A DNA stretch of 33,699 bases from Lishizhenia sp. GTDB lineage: Bacteria; Bacteroidota; Bacteroidia; Flavobacteriales_D; Crocinitomicaceae. The stretch spans positions 1-33,699 of the forward strand of contig SKGS01000226.1 of NCBI GenBank assembly GCA_007117355.1, written 5' to 3'. The notes under the pieces are model-generated. The model saw only the letters and a list, made by a program, of their open reading frames with translations. It did no database searches and was not told the DNA's origin. Positions 25,679-33,699 of the stretch are shown piece after piece. Each line of letters starts with the position of its first letter. Within the stretch, counting starts at the first letter, position 1. A program made the translations under genes and the position numbers.

Positions 25679-26254
25679 TTATTTTGTTCTATTGGAATAA
25701 CCACCAAATCTATACTGAATACCAATAAGCGGTAAGTTATAACCATTAAGAGTGGAGTTCTTTAAAACATGATTTACAGCATACATTAGCGATAAATTCA
25801 AGGAGGGAGTTTTTTTCAAAAAAGTGATATTCATTCCAATTAATCCGCTGATATAGTGAAAAGAATTAGCAAAATAAGCATTATTTGCAAAACAATTTGG
25901 GCAATAATTCCCCCAATAAAATCCAGTTTCTACAAAAGGACTGACTCTGTCAAGATTTTCATAACTATATCGAACTGTAGGGCCGATGAGGTGACTCCAG
26001 TTCGAAAAGATTGGCGAAATTCGACTTTGAGCATTTACAATGTAAGTCCTTACCCCTAGATGAAAATTATCATAAACAGAAATGTTAAAAGAAGTGCTAG
26101 AACTGAATTCAGAATAAATAATTCCAAATCCAACATCGCCTTGATCCCAAACATATGAAAAACTTTGTTCTACGGACAGTTTTTGTGCATAGACTGCATT
26201 TATTTCTTGATTTATTAAAAAAGAAATAAATAAAAGAACTGCTGATTTAATCAT
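25679..26254 (-). CDS. Small predicted outer-membrane beta-barrel protein
   Basis: A 191-aa protein with a signal peptide (1-23, AVYAQ). Alternating-hydrophobicity strands follow (GVRTYIVNAQSRI, LIGPTVRYSYEN, VETGFYWGNY, SGLIGMNITF), and it ends with YNLPLIGIQYRFGG, like a small OMP_b-brl-type barrel. A Cys pair (NYCPNCF) lies in a loop. I do not recognise the family and no function is offered. It is on the same strand as and 40 bases upstream of the HDAC-family gene, so it could be the first gene of that unit. Confidence 0.65.
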   Translation of the reverse strand: MIKSAVLLFISFLINQEINAVYAQKLSVEQSFSYVWDQGDVGFGIIYSEFSSSTSFNISVYDNFHLGVRTYIVNAQSRISPIFSNWSHLIGPTVRYSYENLDRVSPFVETGFYWGNYCPNCFANNAYFANSFHYISGLIGMNITFLKKTPSLNLSLMYAVNHVLKNSTLNGYNLPLIGIQYRFGGYSNRTK

Positions 26255-26380
26255 AAAGCGAATATAGTAGAATGTAGTTAAATATTAAAAATGAAAATAG
26301 TGGAAATAGTATGGTTTATTAAAATATATAGCTGAAAAACAATTAATCGACGGATTTTCTTATTTAAGCAAATTTTTAAC

Positions 26381-26406
26381 TTGATTCATCGAAAACATTA
26401 GTTTTG
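26381..26406 (+). promoter_or_regulatory. Possible promoter of the SiaC-like gene
   Basis: TAGTTTTG at 26399-26406 matches TAnnTTTG, with TTG at 26381-26383. The 15-base spacing is shorter than the usual 17-23. It lies 45 bases before the ATG. Confidence 0.4.
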
Positions 26407-26425
26407 TCATAGAGGTTTTTGTAGT

Positions 26426-26440
26426 TTTAGTGACACTAAA
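26426..26440. promoter_or_regulatory. Perfect palindrome, candidate operator
   Basis: TTTAGTGACACTAAA is a perfect 7-1-7 inverted repeat ending 11 bases before the ATG of the SiaC-like gene and starting 19 bases after its putative -7 box. This places it in the initial transcribed region. It could be a repressor site or an RNA hairpin over the start. Confidence 0.5.
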
Positions 26441-26451
26441 CCAATTTTATT

Positions 26452-26850
26452 ATGAAACAATACTATCTACCAGCAACGGTTACAACGCCGGAAGTAAACT
26501 TCGACCCAGATTCAGGTCTTTTAGCAATAAAAGGCAGAGTAATACCAAATGATGCTAAGGAATTCTGGACACCAATCCTAGATTGGTTTTATTCTTACAG
26601 CAAGCGACCAAATCATTCCACGAAATTAGTTTTTCAAATAGATTATTTTAATGCTGCTTCTGCTAAGAAGATGTTATTTCTCATGAATCAAGTTAATTTT
26701 TTACATGGGATGGGTTACGATGTATCTATTCAATGGAATTATTCAAGTTCAGATACGGAAATGAGAGAAGCAGGAGAAGATTTTTCTACAATGATTGATT
26801 TTCGATTTGACTTTGAAATAATTGATCCGATGCATTCAATTGCTAGTTAA
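26452..26850 (+). CDS. DUF1987/SiaC-like regulatory protein
   Basis: A 132-aa cytoplasmic protein matching the DUF1987/SiaC family (TTPEVNFDPDSGLLAIKGR, PNDAKEFWTPILDWFYSY, VSIQWNYSSSD). In Pseudomonas aeruginosa SiaC is a phosphoprotein that, when unphosphorylated, activates the diguanylate cyclase SiaD; the kinase SiaB and phosphatase SiaA control it through Thr68. Here the matching segment is DYFNAASAKKM, with Ala68 and Ala69 where the Pseudomonas protein has Thr-Ser; Ser70 remains. No siaA, siaB or siaD gene is in the window. The gene is alone between a minus-strand gene and an SDR gene 113 bases downstream on the same strand. A palindrome lies directly before the start. Confidence 0.85.
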   Translation: MKQYYLPATVTTPEVNFDPDSGLLAIKGRVIPNDAKEFWTPILDWFYSYSKRPNHSTKLVFQIDYFNAASAKKMLFLMNQVNFLHGMGYDVSIQWNYSSSDTEMREAGEDFSTMIDFRFDFEIIDPMHSIAS

Positions 26851-26963
26851 AGTAGCATTAATAGTGAATGTCCAATAGCAATTGTTGTAATTTGTACGTT
26901 TAGTTTGTGATTTATTTTATTCTTGATTGAATCACATTGATAAAATGATTATACCTTTACCGT

Positions 26964-27974
26964 ATGATTTTTGTGACAGGAGGTACGGGATTAGTAGGTA
27001 GTCATTTGTTATTGAACTTAACGGAAGAAGACACTCCAATAACTGCGATATATCGCTCTGAATCAAGGCTGGACAAAGTTCGTCAACTCTTCCGTTATTA
27101 CCTTGGTGAGAATGCTGAAAACCATTTTCAAAAAATAAAATGGGAAAAAGCGGATATAATGGATATTCCTAGGCTTAATGATTTAATGGATAATCACCAT
27201 TATGTTTATCATTGTGCAGCAATCGTTTCTTTTGCCCGAAGAGATTTCAATAAACTAATACAAATCAATAGGTATGGAACAGCAAATGTTGTGAATGCTT
27301 GTTTGCATCATAATGTAAAAAAACTTTGTTATGTTAGTTCCACCGCTGCTGTTGGTAATAAAGACGTTCCTGAAAATGAACTAGTAAATGAATCGGGAAG
27401 TTGGGTGCTTACTGATGAAACGAGCGGATATTCTATATCGAAATATTCCGCTGAAAAAGAAGTTTGGCGTGGAATAGAGGAGGGATTGAACGCAGTAATT
27501 GTGAATCCGTCTATTGTTTTTGGAGCAGGAGATTGGAACGAAAGTTCATTAGTAATATTTAATACGATTAGAAAAGGATTACGATTTTATTCTCCCGGTG
27601 CTAATGCTTTTGTAGATGCTCGTGATGTAGCATCCATAATGATTAGTTTAATGGAAAGTGAAATTAGTAATGAACGCTTTCTATGTGTAAGTGAGAATAC
27701 TTCCTTTAAAAAGGTTTTTACTTTAATAGCCAATCAATTAAATAAAAAACCACCTAGATATCCAGTTAGTCCAATATTACTGGCTATTGCCTGGCGAATA
27801 GCTGTTTTTTGGTCGGTTATAACTTTTAGTTCTCCAACAATCACCAAATCCTCAGCAACTAGCGCATTTAAGACAATTAAATATAGTAACAAAAAATTAA
27901 GAGATGCTTTAGATTATAACTTTATTAGCTTAGAGGAAAGTATTAATAATGCCATTCAAGGAAGAATAGGATAG
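26964..27974 (+). CDS. Extended SDR (NAD(P)-dependent epimerase/dehydratase-like)
   Basis: A 336-aa cytoplasmic oxidoreductase of the extended short-chain dehydrogenase family. The nucleotide-binding TGGTGLVGSH (5-14) and HCAAIVSF (83-90) are visible, as is the active site VSST (124-127) and YSISK (Tyr156, Lys160). It is closest in appearance to dihydroflavonol-4-reductase/3-beta-HSD-like members. The substrate is not predictable; in bacteria such enzymes reduce or epimerise nucleotide sugars, steroids or aldehydes. The C-terminal region contains a hydrophobic stretch (PILLAIAWRIAVFWSVITF), which may anchor it to a membrane. It converges on the SusCD unit. Confidence 0.85.
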   Translation: MIFVTGGTGLVGSHLLLNLTEEDTPITAIYRSESRLDKVRQLFRYYLGENAENHFQKIKWEKADIMDIPRLNDLMDNHHYVYHCAAIVSFARRDFNKLIQINRYGTANVVNACLHHNVKKLCYVSSTAAVGNKDVPENELVNESGSWVLTDETSGYSISKYSAEKEVWRGIEEGLNAVIVNPSIVFGAGDWNESSLVIFNTIRKGLRFYSPGANAFVDARDVASIMISLMESEISNERFLCVSENTSFKKVFTLIANQLNKKPPRYPVSPILLAIAWRIAVFWSVITFSSPTITKSSATSAFKTIKYSNKKLRDALDYNFISLEESINNAIQGRIG

Positions 27975-28015
27975 GCTTTGATTGCGTCTATATTAACAAG
28001 ATATTTACAAAAAAA

Positions 28016-28045
28016 TAATCCGACTTCATCAACGAAGTCGGATTA
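28016..28045 (-). terminator. Rho-independent terminator of the susCD-like unit
   Basis: A 12-bp perfect stem (28016-28027 with 28034-28045, core AATCCGACTTC) with a 6-base loop. On the minus strand it is followed by TTTTTTTG-type sequence from the A-run at 28009-28015. It lies 50 bases after the susD-like stop. There is no T-run on the plus strand, so it serves mainly the minus strand. Confidence 0.85.
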
Positions 28046-28095
28046 TACCATGAAAGAAAAATATACACTTTATCTACACTTGGTAAATAATCTGG

Positions 28096-29676
28096 TTAGT
28101 AACCAGTATTTTGAATAAGGTTTGGATTTAAAACTAAATCTGCAGTTGGTAAAGGATATAAGTTTCTATGCGATGAAACAGCCTGACCTTCCACAGAACC
28201 GCCTTTGAACGACCACAGATAGTCTCCTTCGGTAAACAAGTTAAATCGAATTAAGTCCGTTCTTCTTGTACACTCCCAATGTAACTCCCTTGATCGTTCA
28301 TCAAGAATATCTTCTAAAGTTGGAGTACCAATGTTGAAGTCTGAATTGCCGTAAGCTCTTTCTCTCAACATATTAAAGTAAGTTGTTCCTTGACCTAAAT
28401 CAGCAAAACCTCTAGTTGCGCACTCGGCGTACATCAGATAAACGTCAGCTAAACGGAACATAGGGAAATCAACATCCACGAAAGCTGTGTTAGCATTGTT
28501 CGAACCAACTTGCCCTGTTGATTTTATGTTTTTAAACTTAGGTAGTGCATAACCATGAGAGAAAGTAGTTAGTGACTCAATTTCTTTTTGCTGACCTTGT
28601 CTGAAAAATTGAAAACGGTTATCCAACATAGAGTCTTGGAATTTATCAACAAACATCGGAGTTGCTCTTAAACCTGCCCACATACCATTTACACCGTAAT
28701 CGCTCGCAACCATTTCACCTCCAAGGGAAGCGCAAACTAAGAAAGTAGTGCCACCCCAAGTTTGGGCGTACAACCCATCAAAGACAACAGGGAAAATTAT
28801 TTCCTGAGATTTGTTATTGTCAGCTTTGAATAAATCTTCATAAACAGGTTCAAGCGAATAGAAACCTGAATTGATAATTTCTTGACATTGTGCCGCACAT
28901 TCGGTATATCTAGGCGTGCCTGTGTAAACTTCTGCATTCAAATAAAGTCTAGCAAGTAAAGTTTTTGCAGCGCTTTGTGTAGCATGCCCGTAAACAGCAG
29001 GTGAGGGTAGAGGTAAGTCGTTTTCAATGTCTAGCAATTCCGACTCAATATATTCAAACAGTTCAGAACGAGTAATACGCTCTGGTTGGAAAGCACCAAC
29101 TAAATCTTCTTCTGTTGTGAATGGAACATTTCCGTATAAATCCAGTGCATGATAATAACTTAAAGCACGAAGAAATCTTGCCTCTTGTCTATATCTTCTA
29201 ATACGTTCTTTATCCGCTTCGCTAAATTCTCTTCGCTCCATTTGCTCTTCACTAGCTTGACGAATAAATTCATTACAAAGGGTAATTTGATAATAAATTC
29301 TGTAATACATTCCAAGTATGAAAGAGGTTTCTGGAGACCATTGTAGAGCATTTAATTCAGGAATACCAGGGTCATTCCAACCACAAACTACTTCATCCGT
29401 TGGTAGTACTTGTAAATTATATAACACTCTTATATAGGCGGAAAATCCTTCGTCAATACCGGCAATATCACCATTTCCAGCTGGACCTTCTAGTCCAGTC
29501 ATGGATAAACCAGAATAAAGATTTGCGAGTACATTAATGTAATTGTTTGGGTCGCTGTAAACCGCTTCTGCATTTAGACCATATTTTGGGGTTTGGTCTA
29601 AATATTTGCGACATGAAGTAAATCCTAATGAAATCAGGAAAACTAAAAGCAAGGTATTTCTTAATATCGTTTTCAT
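28096..29676 (-). CDS. SusD/RagB-family surface lipoprotein
   Basis: Substrate-binding lipoprotein that caps a SusC-type channel at the cell surface, 526 aa, normal for the family. The lipobox GFTSCRKYLD (Cys22) is followed by the SusD N-terminal region (NNYINVLANLYSGLS). Helical TPR-like segments come next (RYRQEARFLRALSYYHALDLYGNVPF, a strong SusD signature; SAAKTLLARLYLNAEVY), and then the C-terminal RagB region (FRLADVYLMYAECA, DILDERSRELHWEC, RRTDLIRF, YPLPTADLVLNPNL). It starts four bases after the SusC-like gene stops, so the pair is one transcript. No glycosidase, peptidase or regulator is adjacent, so the ligand is unknown. Confidence 0.95.
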   Translation of the reverse strand: MKTILRNTLLLVFLISLGFTSCRKYLDQTPKYGLNAEAVYSDPNNYINVLANLYSGLSMTGLEGPAGNGDIAGIDEGFSAYIRVLYNLQVLPTDEVVCGWNDPGIPELNALQWSPETSFILGMYYRIYYQITLCNEFIRQASEEQMERREFSEADKERIRRYRQEARFLRALSYYHALDLYGNVPFTTEEDLVGAFQPERITRSELFEYIESELLDIENDLPLPSPAVYGHATQSAAKTLLARLYLNAEVYTGTPRYTECAAQCQEIINSGFYSLEPVYEDLFKADNNKSQEIIFPVVFDGLYAQTWGGTTFLVCASLGGEMVASDYGVNGMWAGLRATPMFVDKFQDSMLDNRFQFFRQGQQKEIESLTTFSHGYALPKFKNIKSTGQVGSNNANTAFVDVDFPMFRLADVYLMYAECATRGFADLGQGTTYFNMLRERAYGNSDFNIGTPTLEDILDERSRELHWECTRRTDLIRFNLFTEGDYLWSFKGGSVEGQAVSSHRNLYPLPTADLVLNPNLIQNTGY

Positions 29677-29680
29677 ATGA

Positions 29681-32600
29681 TTAGAAATTAAATGATAAAT
29701 TCAAAGAATAAACACGTGGTCTTGGGTAAATGTTGTTATCAATACCACCAATTATCTCAGGGTCTAGGCCTTTATAGGATGTAACAACAGCCAAGTTATT
29801 AATTGTTAATGATGCTCTTAGCGCTACTCTTTCTTTAAGTGCTTTAAGCCTTCCGAAATCGTAACCAACGCTTATGTAGTCAATTCTGAGGAAGTCAGCG
29901 CGCTCAATGTAATGGTCGCTCAGCAACTGACGCTCAGTAGTACGTTGAAGCTCATCTTCAAAATATAACTCAGTTAAGTTATTTAAGAATCCTTGAGTAC
30001 CATTTATGCCCATAAAAGTACCGTTATTGGAATGAATATTGTTGTAAATGTAACCTCCTAGCTCAGCTCTAAGTCCAACTCCTGCAAACCATTGTTTGTA
30101 TTGAAAATCAAATGAAGTACCAAGGAAAACAAGTGGAGCAGCTTGATTGAACACATAACGGTCATCAATGTTAATTACACCATCACCATTTTGATCTACA
30201 AAGGCGTCAAGTTCTGTATAAACGCCACCATCTGGATTTGGAGCACCAACTTCAATAGGGTTTCCAGCAGCGTCATATCTTTGCTCATAAACTAAAAACG
30301 AGAAAGTAGGTGAGCCAACTTGATGAACCTGAATAGTATTTCCAACTCCACCAGCAATTCCACCAACGAGTACACCTGGTGAACTAGGGTCGTCAATCTG
30401 AGAAAGTCTCAAAACAGTATTAACATTATACGCCGCATTAGCAGAAATATCTAGACGCATGTCTTTTTTTGAAATTGCAGCCCCGCTAATGTTTAATTCG
30501 ATACCTTCATTTCGCATACTTCCTACGTTAGTTAGAATCTGATTTGTGAAGTTAGAACCAGCAGGTACAGGAACAACAGCTAATAAATCTTCGGTAGTTC
30601 GGCTATATACATCAATCGAACCATTGATTCTGTCTTTAAAGAATCCAAAATCTAGACCGATATTGATACTAGATGTTGTTTCCCATTTTAAATTTGCGTC
30701 GAATCCATCTGGTCTTAAAACAGGAAAGAACATTCCACCAAAACCATATTGAGCAGTTTCAGAACCAGGGAAATAATTTGGGATATAAGCATAATCACCA
30801 ATACCATCTTGCTGGCCAGTAACACCCCATCCAGCTCTAACTTTCAACATGCTTAACTTTTTATATTTTTCCATGAACTTTTCGTTGGAAATAATATATG
30901 CTCCTGATACAGAAGGGAAATAACCCCATCTTGTTTGAGGGCTAAACCTAGAAGAACCGTCTGCTCTCAATGAAAAATTAAGGACATATCTATTGTCATA
31001 GGTGTAAATTGTTCTTCCAAAGTAAGAAAGTAAAGCATTTCTAGTATCAAAAGGATTGGCAGCAGCAGGTTGAATTATTGAGTCTTGTGCCTCGTTGTAA
31101 ATAGGTAAGTTAGGGCTAAATGTGTACCAATCTTGAGCAGTATAACCTAGTGTAACGTCAAGAAGATGTTTACTGTCTTGCTCTCCATTATTATAGTTTA
31201 ATAATGCCTCAAATAATTGGTTGCCTTTTCGCTGTTCATATTCGTTAAAGCTTCCTCTCGAGAAATGACCTGAGGCAGAGCTTGCAGGAGTAGATACTCG
31301 TCCATAACTTTCGGCTCTATCTGTACCCACATTAATTGTAGCTTTTACTTCACGCCAGAATGGAAGTCTGTATGTTGTTTTGAGGTTACCTATATAACGT
31401 ATCACTCTGCTTTCGTCTTCTCTTTGGTTTAATAAACCAACAGGGTTTCTTGGAGCAAGTTGATTAGGAAGTCCATTTTCTAACCATTCGAAGTAGCCAC
31501 CATAAATATCATCTCCTGACAATACAGGTTGTGTCGGGTCAAAATAAGCAGCACCAAGTGCACCTCTATTAGCAAAGAATGCAGTGGTGTGTGCTAATCT
31601 GTTGTTGAACTCAACTTGCAAGTCTCCATCTAAAAATGTAGGAGTAAGCGATATTGCTAATGAGTTTCTAGTAAAGTTGTCGCGCATTAAAAGTCCGTTT
31701 TCATAACGACTACCAAAAGACAGTCTGTAGGGTAAGTGTTTAATCCCTCCGGTTAATGAAACATTATTATCTGTGGTGTATGCAGGTCGGAAAACTTCTC
31801 GCTGCCAATCCGTATCTGCATCTCCTAATAGAGCTGCTTGAGCTGGAGTTCCGTTTGTTTGTACTAACTCTCTATATTCGTCTGCACTTAGTACCTCAGC
31901 ATATTTCCCTACTGTCATTAAATTATGGATAGACTGAACATTAGCCCGAACTTGAGTTTCTTTTGAACTACCTTTTTTAGTGGTTATCAAAATTACACCA
32001 TTTGCACCACGTGAACCATAAATTGCTGTTGCTGATGCGTCTCTTAAAATTACAAAAGATTCAATATCGTTGGGGTTTATTAATGATAATGCATTCGCTG
32101 AACCAGCTATCCCACCATTATCTAAAGGCACTCCATCCACGACAATTAACGGGTCATTACTCGCATTGATAGAAGTACCACCTCTTAATCGAATGGTGCT
32201 TCCAGATCCAGGTGCCCCATCATTGGTGTTTACCTTTAACCCCGCGGCTTTACCCATAATTAATTGTTCAGGTGTAGAGACATTACCTTTTAAGAACTTA
32301 TCTTCTTTAATAACGGAAGCAGCACCGGTTAAGTCTGAGGTACGCATTGTACCGTATCCAATAACCATTACTTCTTCTAACTCTTGAGAAGTCAAAAGCG
32401 TAATGTCTAAGACCAAAACCTCTCCCGCCGATAGCGTAACTTGTCTTGTTCTTTGAACATATTCAGGATTTCTGAAAATGACGTTGTACTCACCGGGTTT
32501 GATGTTAGGAACTTCATAGTTACCATCGAAATCGGTATAGGCTCCTTTTCCTTCTCCTTCAATAACAACAGATGTGTTATAAATTGGACTTCCGTCTTCA

Positions 32601-32692
32601 TCTGTTACAGTACCTTTAATTACAGCATTTTGAGCGATAATAAGTTGATGAGAAAATAGTAGAGCTACGAAAATAAATAAAATATTTTTCAT
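29681..32692 (-). CDS. SusC/RagA-family TonB-dependent transporter
   Basis: Outer-membrane TonB-dependent importer of 1003 aa, partner of the SusD-like lipoprotein. Order: signal peptide (1-20, LIIAQ); carboxypeptidase-D-like regulatory domain (about 22-100, AVIKGTVTDEDGSP); the SusC hallmark EEVMVIGYGTMRTSDLTGAA; plug domain (RLRGGTSINASNDPLIVVDG, ATAIYGSRGANGVILITTKKG); and a beta-barrel to the terminal YSLNLSFNF. A Ca-binding-like loop DQNGDGVINIDD lies near residue 825. Together with SusD it forms a hinged uptake complex for a glycan, peptide or other oligomer. It has its own promoter upstream and no adjacent ECF sigma/anti-sigma or hybrid regulator. Confidence 0.96.
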   Translation of the reverse strand: MKNILFIFVALLFSHQLIIAQNAVIKGTVTDEDGSPIYNTSVVIEGEGKGAYTDFDGNYEVPNIKPGEYNVIFRNPEYVQRTRQVTLSAGEVLVLDITLLTSQELEEVMVIGYGTMRTSDLTGAASVIKEDKFLKGNVSTPEQLIMGKAAGLKVNTNDGAPGSGSTIRLRGGTSINASNDPLIVVDGVPLDNGGIAGSANALSLINPNDIESFVILRDASATAIYGSRGANGVILITTKKGSSKETQVRANVQSIHNLMTVGKYAEVLSADEYRELVQTNGTPAQAALLGDADTDWQREVFRPAYTTDNNVSLTGGIKHLPYRLSFGSRYENGLLMRDNFTRNSLAISLTPTFLDGDLQVEFNNRLAHTTAFFANRGALGAAYFDPTQPVLSGDDIYGGYFEWLENGLPNQLAPRNPVGLLNQREDESRVIRYIGNLKTTYRLPFWREVKATINVGTDRAESYGRVSTPASSASGHFSRGSFNEYEQRKGNQLFEALLNYNNGEQDSKHLLDVTLGYTAQDWYTFSPNLPIYNEAQDSIIQPAAANPFDTRNALLSYFGRTIYTYDNRYVLNFSLRADGSSRFSPQTRWGYFPSVSGAYIISNEKFMEKYKKLSMLKVRAGWGVTGQQDGIGDYAYIPNYFPGSETAQYGFGGMFFPVLRPDGFDANLKWETTSSINIGLDFGFFKDRINGSIDVYSRTTEDLLAVVPVPAGSNFTNQILTNVGSMRNEGIELNISGAAISKKDMRLDISANAAYNVNTVLRLSQIDDPSSPGVLVGGIAGGVGNTIQVHQVGSPTFSFLVYEQRYDAAGNPIEVGAPNPDGGVYTELDAFVDQNGDGVINIDDRYVFNQAAPLVFLGTSFDFQYKQWFAGVGLRAELGGYIYNNIHSNNGTFMGINGTQGFLNNLTELYFEDELQRTTERQLLSDHYIERADFLRIDYISVGYDFGRLKALKERVALRASLTINNLAVVTSYKGLDPEIIGGIDNNIYPRPRVYSLNLSFNF

Positions 32693-32726
32693 GCTTGATT
32701 TTTAAGTTTTAACATAGTTTGAACTT

Positions 32727-32755
32727 CAAATATATTAATAATTGTTAAATGTCAA
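32727..32755 (-). promoter_or_regulatory. Promoter of the susCD-like unit
   Basis: On the minus strand TTG (plus 32753-32755, within TTTTTG) is followed after 18 bases by TATATTTG (plus 32727-32734), matching the Bacteroidota promoter. The -7 box ends 34 bases before the ATG, leaving a leader of about 28 bases. Confidence 0.72.
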
Positions 32756-32893
32756 AAAGACACTAAGAAAAAAAATGAAAAAAAATATGTTTCTGTCATT
32801 TGAATTATGACATTATAACTCGTTTTGCTTTCTGTATTCGATTTTTTTGATTTGCTTTCTTTTAATGCTAATTTGGAATCCGTAAATGTGAAA

Positions 32894-33699
32894 TTAATTT
32901 GACAATATTAAACCTAATTCCCATGCAGGGATGTATTTCACTCCATCTTGTTGGCTGTATGGCAGTTCGTCCATTGTAATTATCCACTTTTCATAGTTGT
33001 CTTTTATGGAAAGCAATGCGCTTTTTTCTCGATTATTTGTGTTAACATCTTCTACAGAAAATGCTACTTGTACATATATGGTTCGACTGTCCTTTTGTGC
33101 AACAAAATCGATTTCTTTATTACGTAGATGACCTACATAAACTGAAAACCCTTTATTTCTCAATGTTATGTACACTAAGTTTTCCAATAAATGAACGTAT
33201 CCATGTTTAGTACTTTCATAAACATAATTTTTAAAGGATAAATCATTAAGATAAAATTTTACTGTTCCACCTATGGTTTCTTTTCCGCGAACATCATAGC
33301 GTTCACACTTGTGTATGATAAAGGTTTGTGAAATATATTCCAAGTAACTTGCAACTGTATCGTAAGTCGTTTTCCGGTTTTTGGAACTAAAAAAGTTGAC
33401 CAAGTTCGTAATGGACGTCAAAACAGATACATTGTTCGCTACATATTTAAACACGTCTGTAAGTAGTTCCGTATCTTTTATTTGGTGGCGTTGTATAACA
33501 TCTCTCAATAAGATGGTATCTCTTAATGCTGCTAAATAATGCCGTTTGGTTTCTTCTTTTTCCAAGTGAAAAAGCTCTGGTAATCCACCTGTGTTTAGAT
33601 AATTTAAGTAAGATTTCCGTCCTTTTTCTATATTTTGAAAAGCGGTGTATTCCTCATAACTAAAAGGGTAGACATCCATTTTGACATACCTTCCAGAAA
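32894..33699 (-). CDS. DUF4143-type AAA ATPase, C-terminal part (cut by window edge)
   Basis: The frame is open to the right edge of the window. The Met codon at 33679 is preceded in frame by ...SGRYVK, giving SGRYVKMDVYPFSYEEY, the usual junction between the AAA_14 ATPase domain and the DUF4143 domain. The start is therefore outside and about 268 residues are visible. The DUF4143 region is clear: LNTGGLPELF, LRDTILLRDVIQRHQIKD, SYLEYISQTFIIHKCERYD, KFYLNDLSF, LENLVYITLRNKGF. A PD-(D/E)XK-like end follows (NKEIDFVAQK, TIYVQVAF). Such proteins are common, often multi-copy, in Bacteroidota; their role is unclear. Walker motifs must lie beyond the window. It does not appear linked to susCD, being 201 bases upstream with a promoter between. 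Confidence 0.85.
   Translation of the reverse strand, partial: SGRYVKMDVYPFSYEEYTAFQNIEKGRKSYLNYLNTGGLPELFHLEKEETKRHYLAALRDTILLRDVIQRHQIKDTELLTDVFKYVANNVSVLTSITNLVNFFSSKNRKTTYDTVASYLEYISQTFIIHKCERYDVRGKETIGGTVKFYLNDLSFKNYVYESTKHGYVHLLENLVYITLRNKGFSVYVGHLRNKEIDFVAQKDSRTIYVQVAFSVEDVNTNNREKSALLSIKDNYEKWIITMDELPYSQQDGVKYIPAWELGLILSN

Noticed and set aside
26952-26959. -7-like box TACCTTTA before the SDR gene
   Set aside because: One mismatch to TAnnTTTG, no TTG at suitable spacing and only four bases from the ATG; too weak to call.
32407-32659. Small open frames on both strands inside the susC-like gene
   Set aside because: They lie fully inside a well-supported gene in other frames and show no family features.
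1-33699. Insertion sequences, prophage genes or integration sites
   Set aside because: No transposase, integrase or phage structural gene is visible, and no terminal repeats flank the mcrBC region or tRNA-Arg; no integrated element follows the tRNA.

Overview
This 33.7 kb window looks like a chromosomal segment of a member of the Bacteroidota, most likely a Flavobacteriales-type organism. The signs are: AT-rich DNA; promoters of the Bacteroidota type (TTG/TTTG, 18-19 bp, TAnnTTTG); three secreted proteins with type IX secretion (T9SS) C-terminal sorting domains ('YPNP...' to 'G.Y.V'); SusC/SusD-type and other TonB-dependent receptors; a GldA-type ABC ATPase; and many lipoproteins with 'SCKK/SCRK' lipoboxes. 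There are no transposases, integrases, phage genes or CRISPR arrays.

Layout. (1) 1-4513, plus strand: the 3' end of an unrecognised gene followed by an McrB-like GTPase/AAA+ protein with two EVE/PUA-like modules and an McrC-like PD-(D/E)XK nuclease, i.e. a modification-dependent restriction system. (2) 4554-6601, minus: a small lipoprotein and dihydrolipoyl dehydrogenase (lpdA) with a clear terminator. (3) 6883-9380, minus: a FadL/OmpP1 outer-membrane transporter and, 20 bp downstream, a T9SS-secreted alpha/beta hydrolase, probably a lipid or ester acquisition pair. (4) 9540-10442, minus: gldA. (5) 10521-20027: two operons that diverge around 13.6 kb. To the left are a secreted endonuclease/exonuclease/phosphatase-family enzyme and a T9SS phospholipase D-like (HKD) enzyme. 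To the right are a TonB-dependent receptor, a DUF5689 surface lipoprotein and a T9SS-secreted multi-domain protein with three choice-of-anchor-J-like repeats and an OB-fold-like module. I read this as a candidate extracellular nucleic-acid (or other phosphodiester) scavenging locus. It is the best candidate for a poorly described system here.

(6) 20221-20424: a promoter, tRNA-Arg(ACG) and terminator, with an unusual A19/U56 pairing in the tRNA. (7) 20456-26254, minus: a WG-repeat protein, an S9 prolyl-oligopeptidase-type peptidase, a TspO/MBR membrane protein overlapping a histone-deacetylase-family hydrolase, and a small probable beta-barrel protein. A tandem array of TCTTA-octamers lies between tspO and the peptidase. 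(8) 26452-27974, plus: a SiaC-like (DUF1987) protein that has alanine at the usual phospho-acceptor position and a perfect palindrome just before its start, then an extended SDR. (9) 28016-32755, minus: a self-contained SusC/SusD transcription unit with promoter and terminator but no enzyme beside it. (10) 32894-33699, minus: the 3' part of a DUF4143-type ATPase gene cut by the window edge.

Assignments are from reading translated sequence and known family motifs. No database search was run. Start codons were chosen by signal peptides, family N-termini and overlap with neighbours.
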